Assembly (NCBI GenBank): GCA_038233055.1
Contig: JBBSMS010000003.1
Coordinates: forward strand, 1-51,849
Direction of reading: 5' to 3'
DNA from: Salsipaludibacter sp038233055
GTDB taxonomy: Bacteria > Actinomycetota > Nitriliruptoria > Nitriliruptorales > Nitriliruptoraceae
Length of the DNA stretch: 51,849 nt
Part shown: positions 25,670 through 35,983 of the stretch, piece by piece
How positions within the stretch are numbered: the stretch's first letter is position 1
How the letters are laid out: each line of letters opens with the position of its first letter
Program-made: the position numbers and the translations under genes
Notes under the pieces: model-generated
Told to the model about the DNA's origin: nothing
Databases searched by the model: none
The model's input: the letters and a program-made list of their open reading frames with translations, nothing else

Positions 25670-25670
<1 letters not shown>
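24813..25670 (+). CDS. carbohydrate ABC transporter permease (MalG/UgpE type)
   Basis: A 285-residue permease, partner of the preceding one. It has six helices and an EAA loop ESARVSGASPFQVLKDIVIP, ending in the family's short cytoplasmic C-terminus (NKRYGFRFYGGLKG). The start overlaps the first permease stop. Its TGA shares one nucleotide with the ATPase ATG, so the three transporter genes are tightly coupled. Confidence 0.92.
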
Positions 25671-26781
<1,111 letters not shown>

Positions 26782-26785
<4 letters not shown>

Positions 26786-27984
26786 CCGAGCGCCGACACA
26801 CCGTCCGGCGTCATGTCACGCCGGCTGACCGCGAGCAGTCCATCCACCACTACGTCGACGTGGACGTCCCGTGGGCGACGCGGTCGATCGCCGTCCACCT
26901 CGACCATGACCGGCGCCGTGGCACGGTGGACCTCGGACTGTTCGACCCGGCCGGCGCGCGCGGCTACTCCGGCGGCGCACGCGACCGGTTCGTGGTCGCG
27001 GCCACCGGGGCGACGCCGGGCTACGTGCCGGGGCCGCTCCCTGCTGGCACATGGCGCATCCTGCTCGGGCTCTACGAGATCCCCGACGAGGGGCTGGACC
27101 TGGTCGTTGACGTGGATCTCGGGCGCCAGGACCCACCCCTGCCGGACCCTCGTCCGCCCCTGGGTGACGCCCCGCCGGTGCGCGTCCTGCCCGCTCCAGC
27201 CGGGCAGCGCTGGGTCCCCGGTGACCTGCACTGCCACAGCACACACTCGGACGGGTCCCTCACGCTTCCGGAGTTGGTGGCCCGGGCACGCGCCACGGGA
27301 CTTGGCTACCTGGCCGTCAGTGACCACAACACGGTCAGCCACCATGCCCACCTGCCACGGCTGGCGCGGTGGGCGGGCATCGTGCTGGTCCCGGCCCAGG
27401 AGGTCACGACCACCCGCGGGCACGCGAACTGCATCGGCGACGTGGGGTGGGTCGACTTCCGCGCGCCCGGCGGGCGCTGGCTCGACCACGCTCGTGCGGC
27501 CGGCGGGTTGCTGAGCATCAACCATCCGATCGTGCCGACGAAGGGCTGGGCCTGGGACCTGTCCGGACCGCCGGACCTGGTCGAGGCATGGCACTGGACC
27601 TGGGACGCCCGACGGCCGGATCCGCTCGACTGGTGGCGCGCCAGGGGCGGCGTCCCGATCGGGGGAAGCGACTTCCACCATCCCGAGGGCGGCAACCCGC
27701 TCGGGTCGCCGACCACGTGGGTGCTCGTCCCGGACGGGGCCGGACCGGACCAGGTCGTCGCGGCGCTCCGCGAGGGAGCCTGTGCCGTCAGCCGCGACCC
27801 GGCGGCCCCGGTGCTCCTGCGCGTCGATGACGAACTGGTGGCCGTCGACGCCGACGGCACGATCTTGGTCGATCCGCAGGGTGACCGGCGGCCCGTGACC
27901 GGAGAGTCCATGGCCTGGACCGCGCGGCCGGGACTGCACCGGCTGGTGACCGACCGGGAGGAAACCGTGGCCCTGGTCGGCTGA
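26782..27984 (+). CDS. PHP-domain metal-dependent hydrolase
   Basis: A 400-residue cytoplasmic protein without signal peptide. The C-terminal part is a PHP domain: DLHCHSTHSDG (about residues 150-160), AVSDHNT, INHP and GGSDFHH supply the metal ligands of a trinuclear phosphoesterase. The first 140 residues form a separate beta-rich domain (VDVDVPWATRSIAVHLDHD, PGPLPAGTWRILLGLYEI). PHP proteins of this kind hydrolyse phosphate mono- or diesters, or act on nucleic acids; the substrate is unknown. The most likely start is a TTG that overlaps the ATPase stop (TTGA), keeping it in the transporter operon. An ATG at 26813 is out of frame. Confidence 0.8.
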
Positions 27985-27987
27985 CGG

Positions 27988-30753
27988 TCACACCCCCGAC
28001 AGCCGGACGGTGACGATCCGCCACGGCCCCAGCTCGACCCTCGCCCGGCCGTCGACGGTCGTGACCTGGTCGTCGCCCGTCGCCCGTCCCGACACTTCGC
28101 CGAGCAGGTCGACCCGGGTGGCGTCGGTGACGCCGGGTCCCAGCCACGCCGTCGCGGGATGCGGGTGCTCGTTGACCAGGCGGACCTCCACGAGGTCGTC
28201 GCGTCGCCGGATCGAGCTCACCGTCACGTGGTGATCGGCGTCCAGGCGCAGACCCTCGAGGGATGGCGGCAGTGGCGCGTCGTGGCCGGCGGTTCCCGCC
28301 AGGGTGCGCCCGGGGTGGGCGAAACGCTCGGCGGCCGCGGCGACCCCGGCATCGTGCCAGGTGCCGGTGAACGGCAGGACCGCGATGCGGGTGGTCAGCG
28401 GCCCTTGGCACTGGGCGTGCTCGACCTCGATCTCGGGTCCGGCTGGTTCCTCGCGGTTCGCGTTGGTGTTCCGACTGAGCATCCCCGTGGCACGGACCAG
28501 CGTCAGGGCCGTTTCGCGTCCGTTGTCGACGACCTCGTAGGCCGTGACGTGTTCGAGCAGCACCGCGGCGTTGCCGGCCGCGACGAATCCCCGGGCGGGG
28601 TGGGTGGGGGTGCCGACCTCGCCGTGACCCTCTTCGGTCGGGTCGAGTCCGCGCGTCACCACCGCGAACTGGCCCTGGGCATGGGACGCGTCGGTGGGAG
28701 CCCCGACGGGCACGTGGAGGCGCACGCGGTGGTCGCGGACGGCGTTGTCGAAGGTCGTCGTGATCCGCACGAACGGCTCGTCGGTCCGCAGCTCGGCCTC
28801 CATCGTGACCGCCACCGGCCGCGTGGTGTCCTGCCGTGCCGTGGCATCGTGGACGAGTCCGACCGGCCAGTCGTAGGTCCGGGTGATCCGCAGGCGTCCG
28901 ACGATGGGTCCGGCCGCCACGACGTCCACCTGGACGTCGGTCGGCTCGTCCACGACCCGGTCGGTCGCGGGCGCCGCATGGTTGTAGGTGTCGCCGGCCT
29001 CACCCCCGTCCACGATCCGCCCCACGCCGGTGAGACGGGCGGTCTCACCCGAGATGTCCAGCAGGCCGTCGGCGGTCGCCGTCACGGACACCTTTCCGTT
29101 GGACAGCCGGGTCCCGTCCGCCCGGACCGGGTACGTGTCCAGTTCTGCGCGGCCCACGACGGGACGCGCCGCTGCCATCCCCAGGGGACCCACCGGGATG
29201 CTGGCGGTCAGACGGCGTCGGCGGGGTCTCACGATCCGGATCGACCACGGCTCGTCGGCGTCACTGCCGAGCTCGGCCTCGACCCGTTCGCGGGTGGCTG
29301 CCACGTCCAGGTGATCGCCTGCGACGATGTCGTCGACCACGAAGGACACGCGGCGGCCGTCGTCGGCCTCGACCGCCACGTCGATGAGCTGTCCGCCGAA
29401 CAGCTCCCGCTCGTGCATCAGGCGGAAGGCGTGGGTTGCCTGCGACCGCGGGACCGACGTGTCGAGCATCACCTTCTCCGCCACGCGTTCCTGCTGGCAC
29501 GCCACGCGACGGCCGTCCGCGAGCTCCAGCGCCCACTCGTCGTCACCCGGATCGGGCACCTCGAGGCTCACCAGGAGGCCTCGGTCGGTGGGTGACGGGT
29601 TGGCCACGAGCACCCCGTCCCGCGGGACGGCGGCTGCTGCTCGCCCCAGGACCTGCTCGACGATCCCGTCCGCGATCTGCTCGGCCTCGCCGTACCGCAC
29701 GCGCACCTGGGTGGCGACCTCGTCACGCGAGCAGGCCGTGACGGAGTCGTGGGCCGAGCACTCGACGACCTTGTGCCAGGCCAGGTCGAGCTGGACGTCG
29801 GGCCACCGGCCGCCGTGCAGGGTCTGCCAGGGCTCCGCGTAGCGCGCCAGCGCGCGTTCGGCACGTGCCGCGGCGGCCTTGACGTGCACGTTGGTGGACA
29901 GCACGCCCATCAGGATGTTCGCCCGGGCCGACGATCGCAGCTCGCCGTCCCAGCGTGGCAGGGCGTCCAGGTCCTCGGGTGCCGAGAGCCCGCCGGGCAC
30001 CGTCTCGTCGAGGTAGGTCGACAGGGTCGTGACCGTCACGGCGTGACGGCTCGGGTCGGCTGCGGTCAGTGCGGCCATGGAGCCCGGACTCGGGAACTGG
30101 TGGTCGGTGCCGAACATGGCGAGCCGATCCGCATCGCCGAAGGCGTGACCCACGTTCTCCTCGAAGAGCTCCAGGGCCCGGTCGACACCTCCGGGGTGTG
30201 CCAGGAGCCCGGCCGCGTTGCCGTAGCCACCGACCAGGTACTCCACGCGGACGACCGAACCGTCGGGCGCCGCCCAGGCGAAGGCGTGCCCGTCCAGGGC
30301 GTGCGGCACGCCGCGCCACAGCACGGCGTGGGCAAGCCCTGCCTGTCGCAGGATCTGGGGCATCTGGGCGACGTGTCCGAACATGTCCGGGAGATAGCCC
30401 ACTGGCATGCGCCCACCCAACTCGGCCGCGGCGCGCCTCCCGAGTTCGAGGTTGCGCACGATTGCCTCGCCGGAGGGCAGGAACTCGTCGAGGAGGATCA
30501 GCCAGGGACCGACGGCAAGCCGGCCTGACCCGACGAAGTCGGCGAGGCGTTGGCGCGCCTCGGGCCGGATCTCGAGGTAGTCCTCCACGGCCGCCATCTG
30601 GCCGTCGAGGGTGAAGGCAAAGTTGGGCTCGTCGTCCAGCATGTCCAGCAGCCGGTCACCGAGATGGACCAATCGACCTCGAAAGCGTTGGAAGGGCAGG
30701 TACCACTCCCGATCCCAGTGGGTGTGTGGGACGACGTGGACGCGGATGGTCAT
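27988..30753 (-). CDS. alpha-mannosidase, glycoside hydrolase family 38
   Basis: A 921-residue retaining alpha-mannosidase. The N-terminal catalytic domain opens with HVVPHTHWDREWYLPF, whose His and Asp bind zinc, and the nucleophile Asp is in VGYLPDMFGHVAQMPQILR. Later HDSVTACSRDEV belongs to the metal/substrate site. The middle and C-terminal beta domains (from about residue 390) have the GH38 pattern. There is no signal peptide, so it works in the cytoplasm on an imported glycoside. Its ATG overlaps the stop of the oxidoreductase gene upstream (ATGA). It ends 3 nt from the convergent PHP gene. Confidence 0.9.
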   Translation of the reverse strand: MTIRVHVVPHTHWDREWYLPFQRFRGRLVHLGDRLLDMLDDEPNFAFTLDGQMAAVEDYLEIRPEARQRLADFVGSGRLAVGPWLILLDEFLPSGEAIVRNLELGRRAAAELGGRMPVGYLPDMFGHVAQMPQILRQAGLAHAVLWRGVPHALDGHAFAWAAPDGSVVRVEYLVGGYGNAAGLLAHPGGVDRALELFEENVGHAFGDADRLAMFGTDHQFPSPGSMAALTAADPSRHAVTVTTLSTYLDETVPGGLSAPEDLDALPRWDGELRSSARANILMGVLSTNVHVKAAAARAERALARYAEPWQTLHGGRWPDVQLDLAWHKVVECSAHDSVTACSRDEVATQVRVRYGEAEQIADGIVEQVLGRAAAAVPRDGVLVANPSPTDRGLLVSLEVPDPGDDEWALELADGRRVACQQERVAEKVMLDTSVPRSQATHAFRLMHERELFGGQLIDVAVEADDGRRVSFVVDDIVAGDHLDVAATRERVEAELGSDADEPWSIRIVRPRRRRLTASIPVGPLGMAAARPVVGRAELDTYPVRADGTRLSNGKVSVTATADGLLDISGETARLTGVGRIVDGGEAGDTYNHAAPATDRVVDEPTDVQVDVVAAGPIVGRLRITRTYDWPVGLVHDATARQDTTRPVAVTMEAELRTDEPFVRITTTFDNAVRDHRVRLHVPVGAPTDASHAQGQFAVVTRGLDPTEEGHGEVGTPTHPARGFVAAGNAAVLLEHVTAYEVVDNGRETALTLVRATGMLSRNTNANREEPAGPEIEVEHAQCQGPLTTRIAVLPFTGTWHDAGVAAAAERFAHPGRTLAGTAGHDAPLPPSLEGLRLDADHHVTVSSIRRRDDLVEVRLVNEHPHPATAWLGPGVTDATRVDLLGEVSGRATGDDQVTTVDGRARVELGPWRIVTVRLSGV

Positions 30754-31880
30754 GCGGTTGCTGCCTCTCCGCCGATCTCGTGACCATGCGTCCGGGCAAG
30801 CGCACGCGCAATTCGTTGGCAGGTCAGCACGTCGCGGCGGCCGTCGGCGATGCCCGCCCGGGGCTCGGCGCCGTTGACGACGACGTCGTGGAATGCCGCC
30901 AGTTCGGCCTCGAAGGGGTCCTCGGCGACCCGATGGTCCTGCACCTGCACGCCGGCGCGCCAACCCGAGGTCGTGCGCAGCGTCGTGGGGGCGTGCAGTC
31001 GGTAGGGCGTGGGGAACGTCAGTTCGACGGAGCCAGCCTCGGCGTGGACGGCCACGATCTCGCGGTACTCCGGGGCATCGGGGAGGTAGTGCCAGCGCAG
31101 GGAGAGTCGGGTGCGTCCGCCGCGAAGGGTGGCCGACACCTCCAGGGAGCCAGGCCCGGACGCGTCCGACCAGGTCACGGCGTGGTCGATCGAGTCGGGT
31201 GAACCAACGAGCGCGTCGACCACGTAGAGGTCGTGCACCAGGCTGCCACAGATGATGTCCGCGTAGACGGCGCCGAGCGGCTCGGCGGCGGGGCCGAGGG
31301 CCTGCTCCAGCAGGGCGGCCCGTCCGGGCCCCCGGGCCGGTGGCGCGCCTCGGACATCCGTGTCCTCCGGGGGCTCGATCGGCGGCGGCCGCCACGACGG
31401 CAGGTAGTCGAGTTGACGCTCTAGTGACGGGTGCAGGACGGTCACCTCGATGCTTCGGACCTCCCCGGCGTCGCGCAGCGCTTCGCCGGCGGTCACCACG
31501 GCAGGGTCGAACAGTTTCATGTAGCCGAGTTGCAACGCCGGATCGGGGGGGAGTTCGTCGATCTCCCGCCGGGTCAGGGCCAGGGGCTTCTCGCACAGCA
31601 CCGGCAGGCCATGGCCGAGGACCTGGGCGGCGAGGGCGCCGTGGGAGCCGGACGTCAGGAGCACGACCGCATCCAGCGACCCGGCGTCCAGCATGTCCTC
31701 AAGGCTGACATGTCGGGGGACGTCGCCAGTGACGCGGTCGATGCCGGCCAAAGCGGTCGGGGACGCGTCGCACAGCCCCCCCAGGGTGAACAGGTCCGTT
31801 CGGCGACGCAGGATGGGGAGATACTTCAGGTGGGCGATCGATCCGACGCCCACGACGCCGACGCGGGGGGTGGTGCTCAT
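30750..31880 (-). CDS. Gfo/Idh/MocA-family oxidoreductase
   Basis: A 376-residue NAD(P)-dependent dehydrogenase. The Rossmann motif is VGVVGVGSIAHLKYLPIL, the family's EKP motif is LPVLCEKPLALT (about residues 95-106), and a C-terminal alpha/beta domain follows. The family includes inositol dehydrogenase IolG, but similarity to typical IolG is not obvious: the GxGxxG context and the active-site region differ. It may act as the inositol dehydrogenase that is otherwise missing here, or on a mannosyl sugar. It heads a two-gene operon with the alpha-mannosidase, behind LacI-type operator 3. Confidence 0.85.
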   Translation of the reverse strand: MSTTPRVGVVGVGSIAHLKYLPILRRRTDLFTLGGLCDASPTALAGIDRVTGDVPRHVSLEDMLDAGSLDAVVLLTSGSHGALAAQVLGHGLPVLCEKPLALTRREIDELPPDPALQLGYMKLFDPAVVTAGEALRDAGEVRSIEVTVLHPSLERQLDYLPSWRPPPIEPPEDTDVRGAPPARGPGRAALLEQALGPAAEPLGAVYADIICGSLVHDLYVVDALVGSPDSIDHAVTWSDASGPGSLEVSATLRGGRTRLSLRWHYLPDAPEYREIVAVHAEAGSVELTFPTPYRLHAPTTLRTTSGWRAGVQVQDHRVAEDPFEAELAAFHDVVVNGAEPRAGIADGRRDVLTCQRIARALARTHGHEIGGEAATA

Positions 31881-32098
31881 GCCGGTCCCTTGCCTCGCTG
31901 GCGGGCGCTTGGCCGCGGGGGTCGGAACCACGTCCGACACCGTCCACCGCGAACGCCGGCAACGGTAGCATCAGGTTTGGAGCGTTCCAACCGTTCGGTG
32001 ATCGGTGACATCCGGCGCGCCGTGCGACCGGTGGTCGGCCGACGCGATGGCTGGGCAACGACGATCCCGCGACGGTCCGTGTCACTCGGGAGGTTTGC
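31881..32098. promoter_or_regulatory. divergent promoter region with operator 3
   Basis: Serves the oxidoreductase/mannosidase operon on the minus strand and iolD on the plus strand. On the minus strand TTGGAA (31985-31990) and TACCGT (31962-31967) are 17 nt apart, a well-formed promoter whose -35 lies inside the operator. On the plus strand TAGCAT (31966-31971) could be a -10 with its start site inside the operator. Confidence 0.6.
31977..31990. promoter_or_regulatory. LacI-type operator, copy 3
   Basis: TTGGAGCGTTCCAA, identical to copies 1, 2 and 4. It overlaps the -35 of the minus-strand promoter and follows the plus-strand -10, so one bound repressor dimer could silence both directions. 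Confidence 0.85.
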
Positions 32099-33940
32099 AT
32101 GGACACTGTTCGGCTCACGATGGCCCAGGCCCTGGTCCGTTGGCTCGTGGCCCAACGGACGGAGATCGACGGTGAGCTTCAACCCGTCTTCCCCGGGGTG
32201 TTCGCGATCTTCGGGCACGGCAACGTCACGGGCCTCGGTGAGGCGCTGGCTGGCGCCCGTGATCGCCTCCCGGTCTGGCGGGGCCAGAACGAGCAGTCCA
32301 TGGCCATGGCCGGAGTCGCCTTCGCCAAGGCTCGGCGACGCCGACAGGTCATGGTTGCGACCAGCTCGATCGGGCCCGGGGCGTCGAACATGGTGACCGC
32401 AGCCGGGATCGCGATGGCCAATCGCCTCCCCCTGCTCCTGTTGTCGGGTGACGTGTTCGCGTCTCGACTTCCGGATCCGGTGCTCCAGCAGGTCGAGGAC
32501 TTCACGAACCCCTCGACGACCGTCAACGATGCCTTCCGCCCGGTCGTGCGCTACTGGGATCGCATCACCCGTCCGGAACAACTGCTCGGAACGCTGCCCC
32601 AGGCCCTGTCGACGATGCTCGACCCCGCGGAATGCGGGCCGGCCTTCCTGGGGCTGCCCCAGGACGTGCAGTCCGAGGCCTGGGACTATCCCTGCTCCTA
32701 CTTCGCTCCGCGCACCTGGCACCTGCGCCGACCGGTCCCGGACCCACGGGAGGTGACCGCGGCTGCGCAGGCCCTGTCCTCGGCCGAATGCCCGTTGGTC
32801 ATCGCCGGTGGGGGGGTCCACTACAGCAAGGCGGAAGAGGAACTGCGGGATTTCGCGACCGCACACGATCTCCCGGTCGCCGAGACCGTGGCCGGACGTG
32901 GATGCCTGACCTGGGACCACCCCAACTACGTCGGTCCGATCGGGGTCGCCGGATCGCCCCCGGCGAACCAACTCGCGGCCGAGGCCGACGTCGTGGTGGC
33001 CATCGGAACCCGCCTGCAGGACTTCACGACCGGCTCGTGGACCGTGTTCGGCCGCGACGAACTCCGCATCGTCGCGATCAACACGGCCCGGGCGGATGCC
33101 CACAAACACGGTGCGCTGCCGGTGATCGGGGACGCGCGTACCACCCTGCGGGCGCTCGGCGAGGCCCTGGGCGGTCACCGAGCGCCGGCCGGCGTGCTGG
33201 CCCGGTCCCGCGACCGGATGGCCGACTGGAACGCCTCGATCGAGGTACAGACGCGTCCCGGACCGGGACTGCCCAGCTATGCGCAGGTCATCGGGGCGAT
33301 CAACCAGGAGTCCGAGCCCGGCGACTATCTGCTGACGGCGTCAGGAGGCTTCCCCGGTGAACTGAACATGGCGTGGCGGAATCGCGAGTTGGGCAACATC
33401 GACATCGAGTACGGCTTCAGTTGCATGGGTTACGAGGTCGGCGGCGCTTGGGGCGCGAGCATGGCCCTGCCCGACCAACAAGTCATCTCGCTCGTCGGTG
33501 ACGGCTCGTGGTTGATGTCCAGCTCTGCCGTGTACTCGTCGGTCCTGGCCGATCACAAGGCCATCTTCGTCCTGTGTGACAACGGGGGTTATGCCGTGAT
33601 CGATCGGCTGCAGAGGGGAACGGGCATCCCGGCCTTCAACAACATGTTGGACGGCTCGGGCCCCAACGGACAGGTGAGGGTCGACTTCGTCGCGCATGCG
33701 CGTGCGATGGGTGCGGTGGCCGAGCGCGTCGACGACCTCGACGACCTGCCCGCCGCCCTGAAGCGTGCGCGTGCCAGCGATCGCACCCACGTCCTGGTGA
33801 TCGAGACCCATCCCGATGCCTGGCTGGACGGTGGAGCCTGGTGGGAGGTCGGGGTCCCCGAGGTCAGCGAGCTCGACGGCGTGCAGCAGGCGCGGGCCGA
33901 CCACGAACGGGTCAAGGCCCGCCAACGTCGAGGCGTCTGA
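32099..33940 (+). CDS. iolD: 3D-(3,5/4)-trihydroxycyclohexane-1,2-dione hydrolase
   Basis: A 613-residue thiamine-diphosphate enzyme that opens the ring of the diketo-inositol made by IolE. The N-terminal ThDP domain has FGHGNVTGLGEAL and the catalytic Glu in RGQNEQSMAMAG; the C-terminal ThDP domain has the GDGSWLMSSSAVYSSV...NGGY motif. The sequence of Phe-Gly-His-Gly-Asn, ARxRR and GYGGY-like stretches matches IolD rather than acetolactate synthase, and length fits. Starts at ATG after CGGGAGG. It is expressed from operator-3 promoter region and followed 87 nt later by the LacI gene. Confidence 0.93.
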   Translation: MDTVRLTMAQALVRWLVAQRTEIDGELQPVFPGVFAIFGHGNVTGLGEALAGARDRLPVWRGQNEQSMAMAGVAFAKARRRRQVMVATSSIGPGASNMVTAAGIAMANRLPLLLLSGDVFASRLPDPVLQQVEDFTNPSTTVNDAFRPVVRYWDRITRPEQLLGTLPQALSTMLDPAECGPAFLGLPQDVQSEAWDYPCSYFAPRTWHLRRPVPDPREVTAAAQALSSAECPLVIAGGGVHYSKAEEELRDFATAHDLPVAETVAGRGCLTWDHPNYVGPIGVAGSPPANQLAAEADVVVAIGTRLQDFTTGSWTVFGRDELRIVAINTARADAHKHGALPVIGDARTTLRALGEALGGHRAPAGVLARSRDRMADWNASIEVQTRPGPGLPSYAQVIGAINQESEPGDYLLTASGGFPGELNMAWRNRELGNIDIEYGFSCMGYEVGGAWGASMALPDQQVISLVGDGSWLMSSSAVYSSVLADHKAIFVLCDNGGYAVIDRLQRGTGIPAFNNMLDGSGPNGQVRVDFVAHARAMGAVAERVDDLDDLPAALKRARASDRTHVLVIETHPDAWLDGGAWWEVGVPEVSELDGVQQARADHERVKARQRRGV

Positions 33941-34027
33941 CCCGGACCACCACGTGGATGCACCACCTGCGGACGGGACCACGGTGCCACGGGGTAGACT
34001 TCGCCGTCGCCGATCATGGGGCGGGGC

Positions 34028-35029
34028 ATGAGCAGGCCGACGATCCTCGACGTGGCCGAGCGGGCGGGCGTGTCGAAGTCCTTGGTGTCCCTGGCGATCC
34101 GCGACTCGCCAAAGGTCAGTGACGAGAACCGGCGACGTATCCACCAGGCCGCCGAGGAACTGGGTTACCGCGCGAACGCGATGGCCCGGAACCTGGCGTC
34201 GAAGCGATCCAACCTGTTGGGCGTCCTGATCGCGGACCTCCACAATCCCTTCTTCGCCGAGATGATCGACGGGATCGAGGAATTCGCTGCCTCCGTGGAC
34301 CACCGGGTGCTACTGACCACCGGCTTGCGGCTCCCGAGCCGTGAGATCGCGGCCATCGAGTCGCTGCTGGAACTTCGGGTCGACGGCCTCGTGCTCGCTG
34401 ACCCGCAACTTCCGATCGGTCGCCTGGAGGACCTCGTGCGGACGGTCCCGACCGTCATGCTCGCGCGGGCCACGCGGTCCTCTCACGTCGCCAGCGTGGT
34501 CAACGACGACCATGCTGGCGTCGAGATGGTCGTGAACCACCTCGTGGAGCTTGGCCACCAGCGCATCACCCACATCGACGGTGGTCGTCGGGGCGGTGCC
34601 CGTCGTCGTCGAGCCGGGTACCGGTCGGCCATGGCGGCCCACGGACTGGGCGAGCACGTCCGGATCGTCGACGGCGACTACACCGAGGATGGTGGCGTGG
34701 CCGGTGCGGTCGAGTTGCTCACCGCAGGTCCGCCCCCGACGGCGATCGTCGCCGCCAACGACCTCGCCGCGCTGGGTGCCCTGAACGTCCTGGAGGACGC
34801 AGGACTGTCGGTTCCGGAGGACGTGTCCCTGGTTGGGTACGACAACACCGACCTGGCCGCCCTCCGTCACATCTCCCTGACGTCGGTCGACCAGCCGCGT
34901 CGACGAATGGGGGCATTGGCGGTGCAGACAGTGCTGGACGCGGCGCGGGAAGGGTCGGCGACCGCCCAGCACCTGGTCCTGCCGTCTGAGCTCGTGGTGC
35001 GTGACAGCACCGGCCCACCACCATCATGA
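34028..35029 (+). CDS. LacI-family transcriptional regulator
   Basis: A 333-residue repressor. The N-terminal HTH with hinge helix is textbook (TILDVAERAGVSKSLVSLAI then AEELGYRANAMARNL), followed by a periplasmic-binding-protein-like sensor domain (LLGVLIADLHNPFFAEMIDGIEE; SLVGYDNTDLA). It most likely binds the four TTGGAGCGTTCCAA sites in this island and releases them on binding a sugar or inositol derivative. Starts at ATG 34028 or ATG 34016 four codons earlier. A TAGACT -10 (33995-34000) just upstream gives it its own promoter without an operator copy. Confidence 0.9.
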   Translation: MSRPTILDVAERAGVSKSLVSLAIRDSPKVSDENRRRIHQAAEELGYRANAMARNLASKRSNLLGVLIADLHNPFFAEMIDGIEEFAASVDHRVLLTTGLRLPSREIAAIESLLELRVDGLVLADPQLPIGRLEDLVRTVPTVMLARATRSSHVASVVNDDHAGVEMVVNHLVELGHQRITHIDGGRRGGARRRRAGYRSAMAAHGLGEHVRIVDGDYTEDGGVAGAVELLTAGPPPTAIVAANDLAALGALNVLEDAGLSVPEDVSLVGYDNTDLAALRHISLTSVDQPRRRMGALAVQTVLDAAREGSATAQHLVLPSELVVRDSTGPPPS

Positions 35030-35041
35030 AGCCTCCCCGGT

Positions 35042-35983
35042 TCAGTACGCCCGGCGGTCGAACGTGGCTGGTTCGGGCAGGCGGACGGCGTCCCACCACG
35101 GTCGGCCCAGCCGACGGGTGATGTCGGTGAGTTCGTCGAACCGTGGCACGACCGCCCTGCGCAGAGCGCTTTCGCGGTCGTTGGGCGACAGCGCGGGGCG
35201 CCAGAGTGCGCGCCCCACCAGGAAGCCACTGGCCCCGGCCTCGCAGGCCGCGGTGAGCTGTTCGCGGAAGCGTTCGTAGGACACGCCCCACGAGAGCAAC
35301 GTCCAGGGCGCCTCGGCAGCGGCTGACAACTCGGCGCAGGCCTCGGACCACCCGGTGTCACCGCCGACGGGGAAGGGCACCTTGAGGACGTCGACCCCCA
35401 GCTCGCCGAGGCGCTCCACGGCGGTGACGATCACGCGTCGTCGGTCGTCGTCGTCGTCCAGGTCGTAGGGAATCGGCTCACAGAACAGAGGAACCTCGGT
35501 CCGGCGGCAGGATTCGACCACCTCCCGGACGAGGTCCTCCTGGTGGCGGGTCGCGGCACCCCGGTCCGGTCGGTACAACAGCAAGAGCTTGACGCCGTCG
35601 ACGCCGAGACGTGCGGCCTGGTCGACCCCCCATCCATCCAGCAGCGACTGGCTCCGAGCGGTCGGTGCACCCTCGTAGCCTTGCGCCTCCAGTGCCGACA
35701 GCAGGCCGACGCCGGGTGGCAACGCCCGCCCCGTCACCGCCTGCCCGACGCTGTACTCGGGGTCGAGAAGGACGGCCGAGGGCCGGGTCCCCAAGCCGGC
35801 CACGACACCGAGCTTGAAGGCCGTGAGCACGGACGGATCGACGCCCTCGGGGTCGTCTGGCTGGAACTCGAGGCGCAGGGCGTCCCGATGATCGATCGCC
35901 AGCACGGTGAAGAGGCCGTCTCGGGCCGTCCGCTGCAGGCGGCGCATCTTGCCCGGCTGCAGTGCATCCATTCCCTCGGTCAT
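35042..35983 (-). CDS. LacD-like class I aldolase, probable 2-deoxy-5-keto-gluconate-6-phosphate aldolase
   Basis: A 313-residue TIM barrel of the tagatose-1,6-bisphosphate aldolase (LacD)/DUF2090 group. The family pattern is clear: FTVLAIDHRDAL, LLDPEYSV, GVKLLLLYRPD, FCEPIPYDLD, LGVDVLKVPFPV (its Lys is the expected Schiff-base residue) and LLSWGVSYERFREQL followed by GFLVGRALWR. In many bacteria a DUF2090 aldolase of this type is fused to IolC and cleaves the IolC product to malonic semialdehyde and dihydroxyacetone phosphate. Here it is a separate gene whose ATG overlaps the iolC stop, so the same job is likely. No iolJ is seen. Confidence 0.75.
   Translation of the reverse strand: MTEGMDALQPGKMRRLQRTARDGLFTVLAIDHRDALRLEFQPDDPEGVDPSVLTAFKLGVVAGLGTRPSAVLLDPEYSVGQAVTGRALPPGVGLLSALEAQGYEGAPTARSQSLLDGWGVDQAARLGVDGVKLLLLYRPDRGAATRHQEDLVREVVESCRRTEVPLFCEPIPYDLDDDDDRRRVIVTAVERLGELGVDVLKVPFPVGGDTGWSEACAELSAAAEAPWTLLSWGVSYERFREQLTAACEAGASGFLVGRALWRPALSPNDRESALRRAVVPRFDELTDITRRLGRPWWDAVRLPEPATFDRRAY

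Noticed and set aside
27982..27990. Overlap of convergent PHP and mannosidase genes as a regulatory feature
   Set aside because: They end 3 nt apart with no hairpin; compact convergent ends are common and nothing more can be read from it.
30750..31880. Direct naming of the oxidoreductase as iolG
   Set aside because: Only family-level motifs are visible; the context allows it but the sequence does not prove it.
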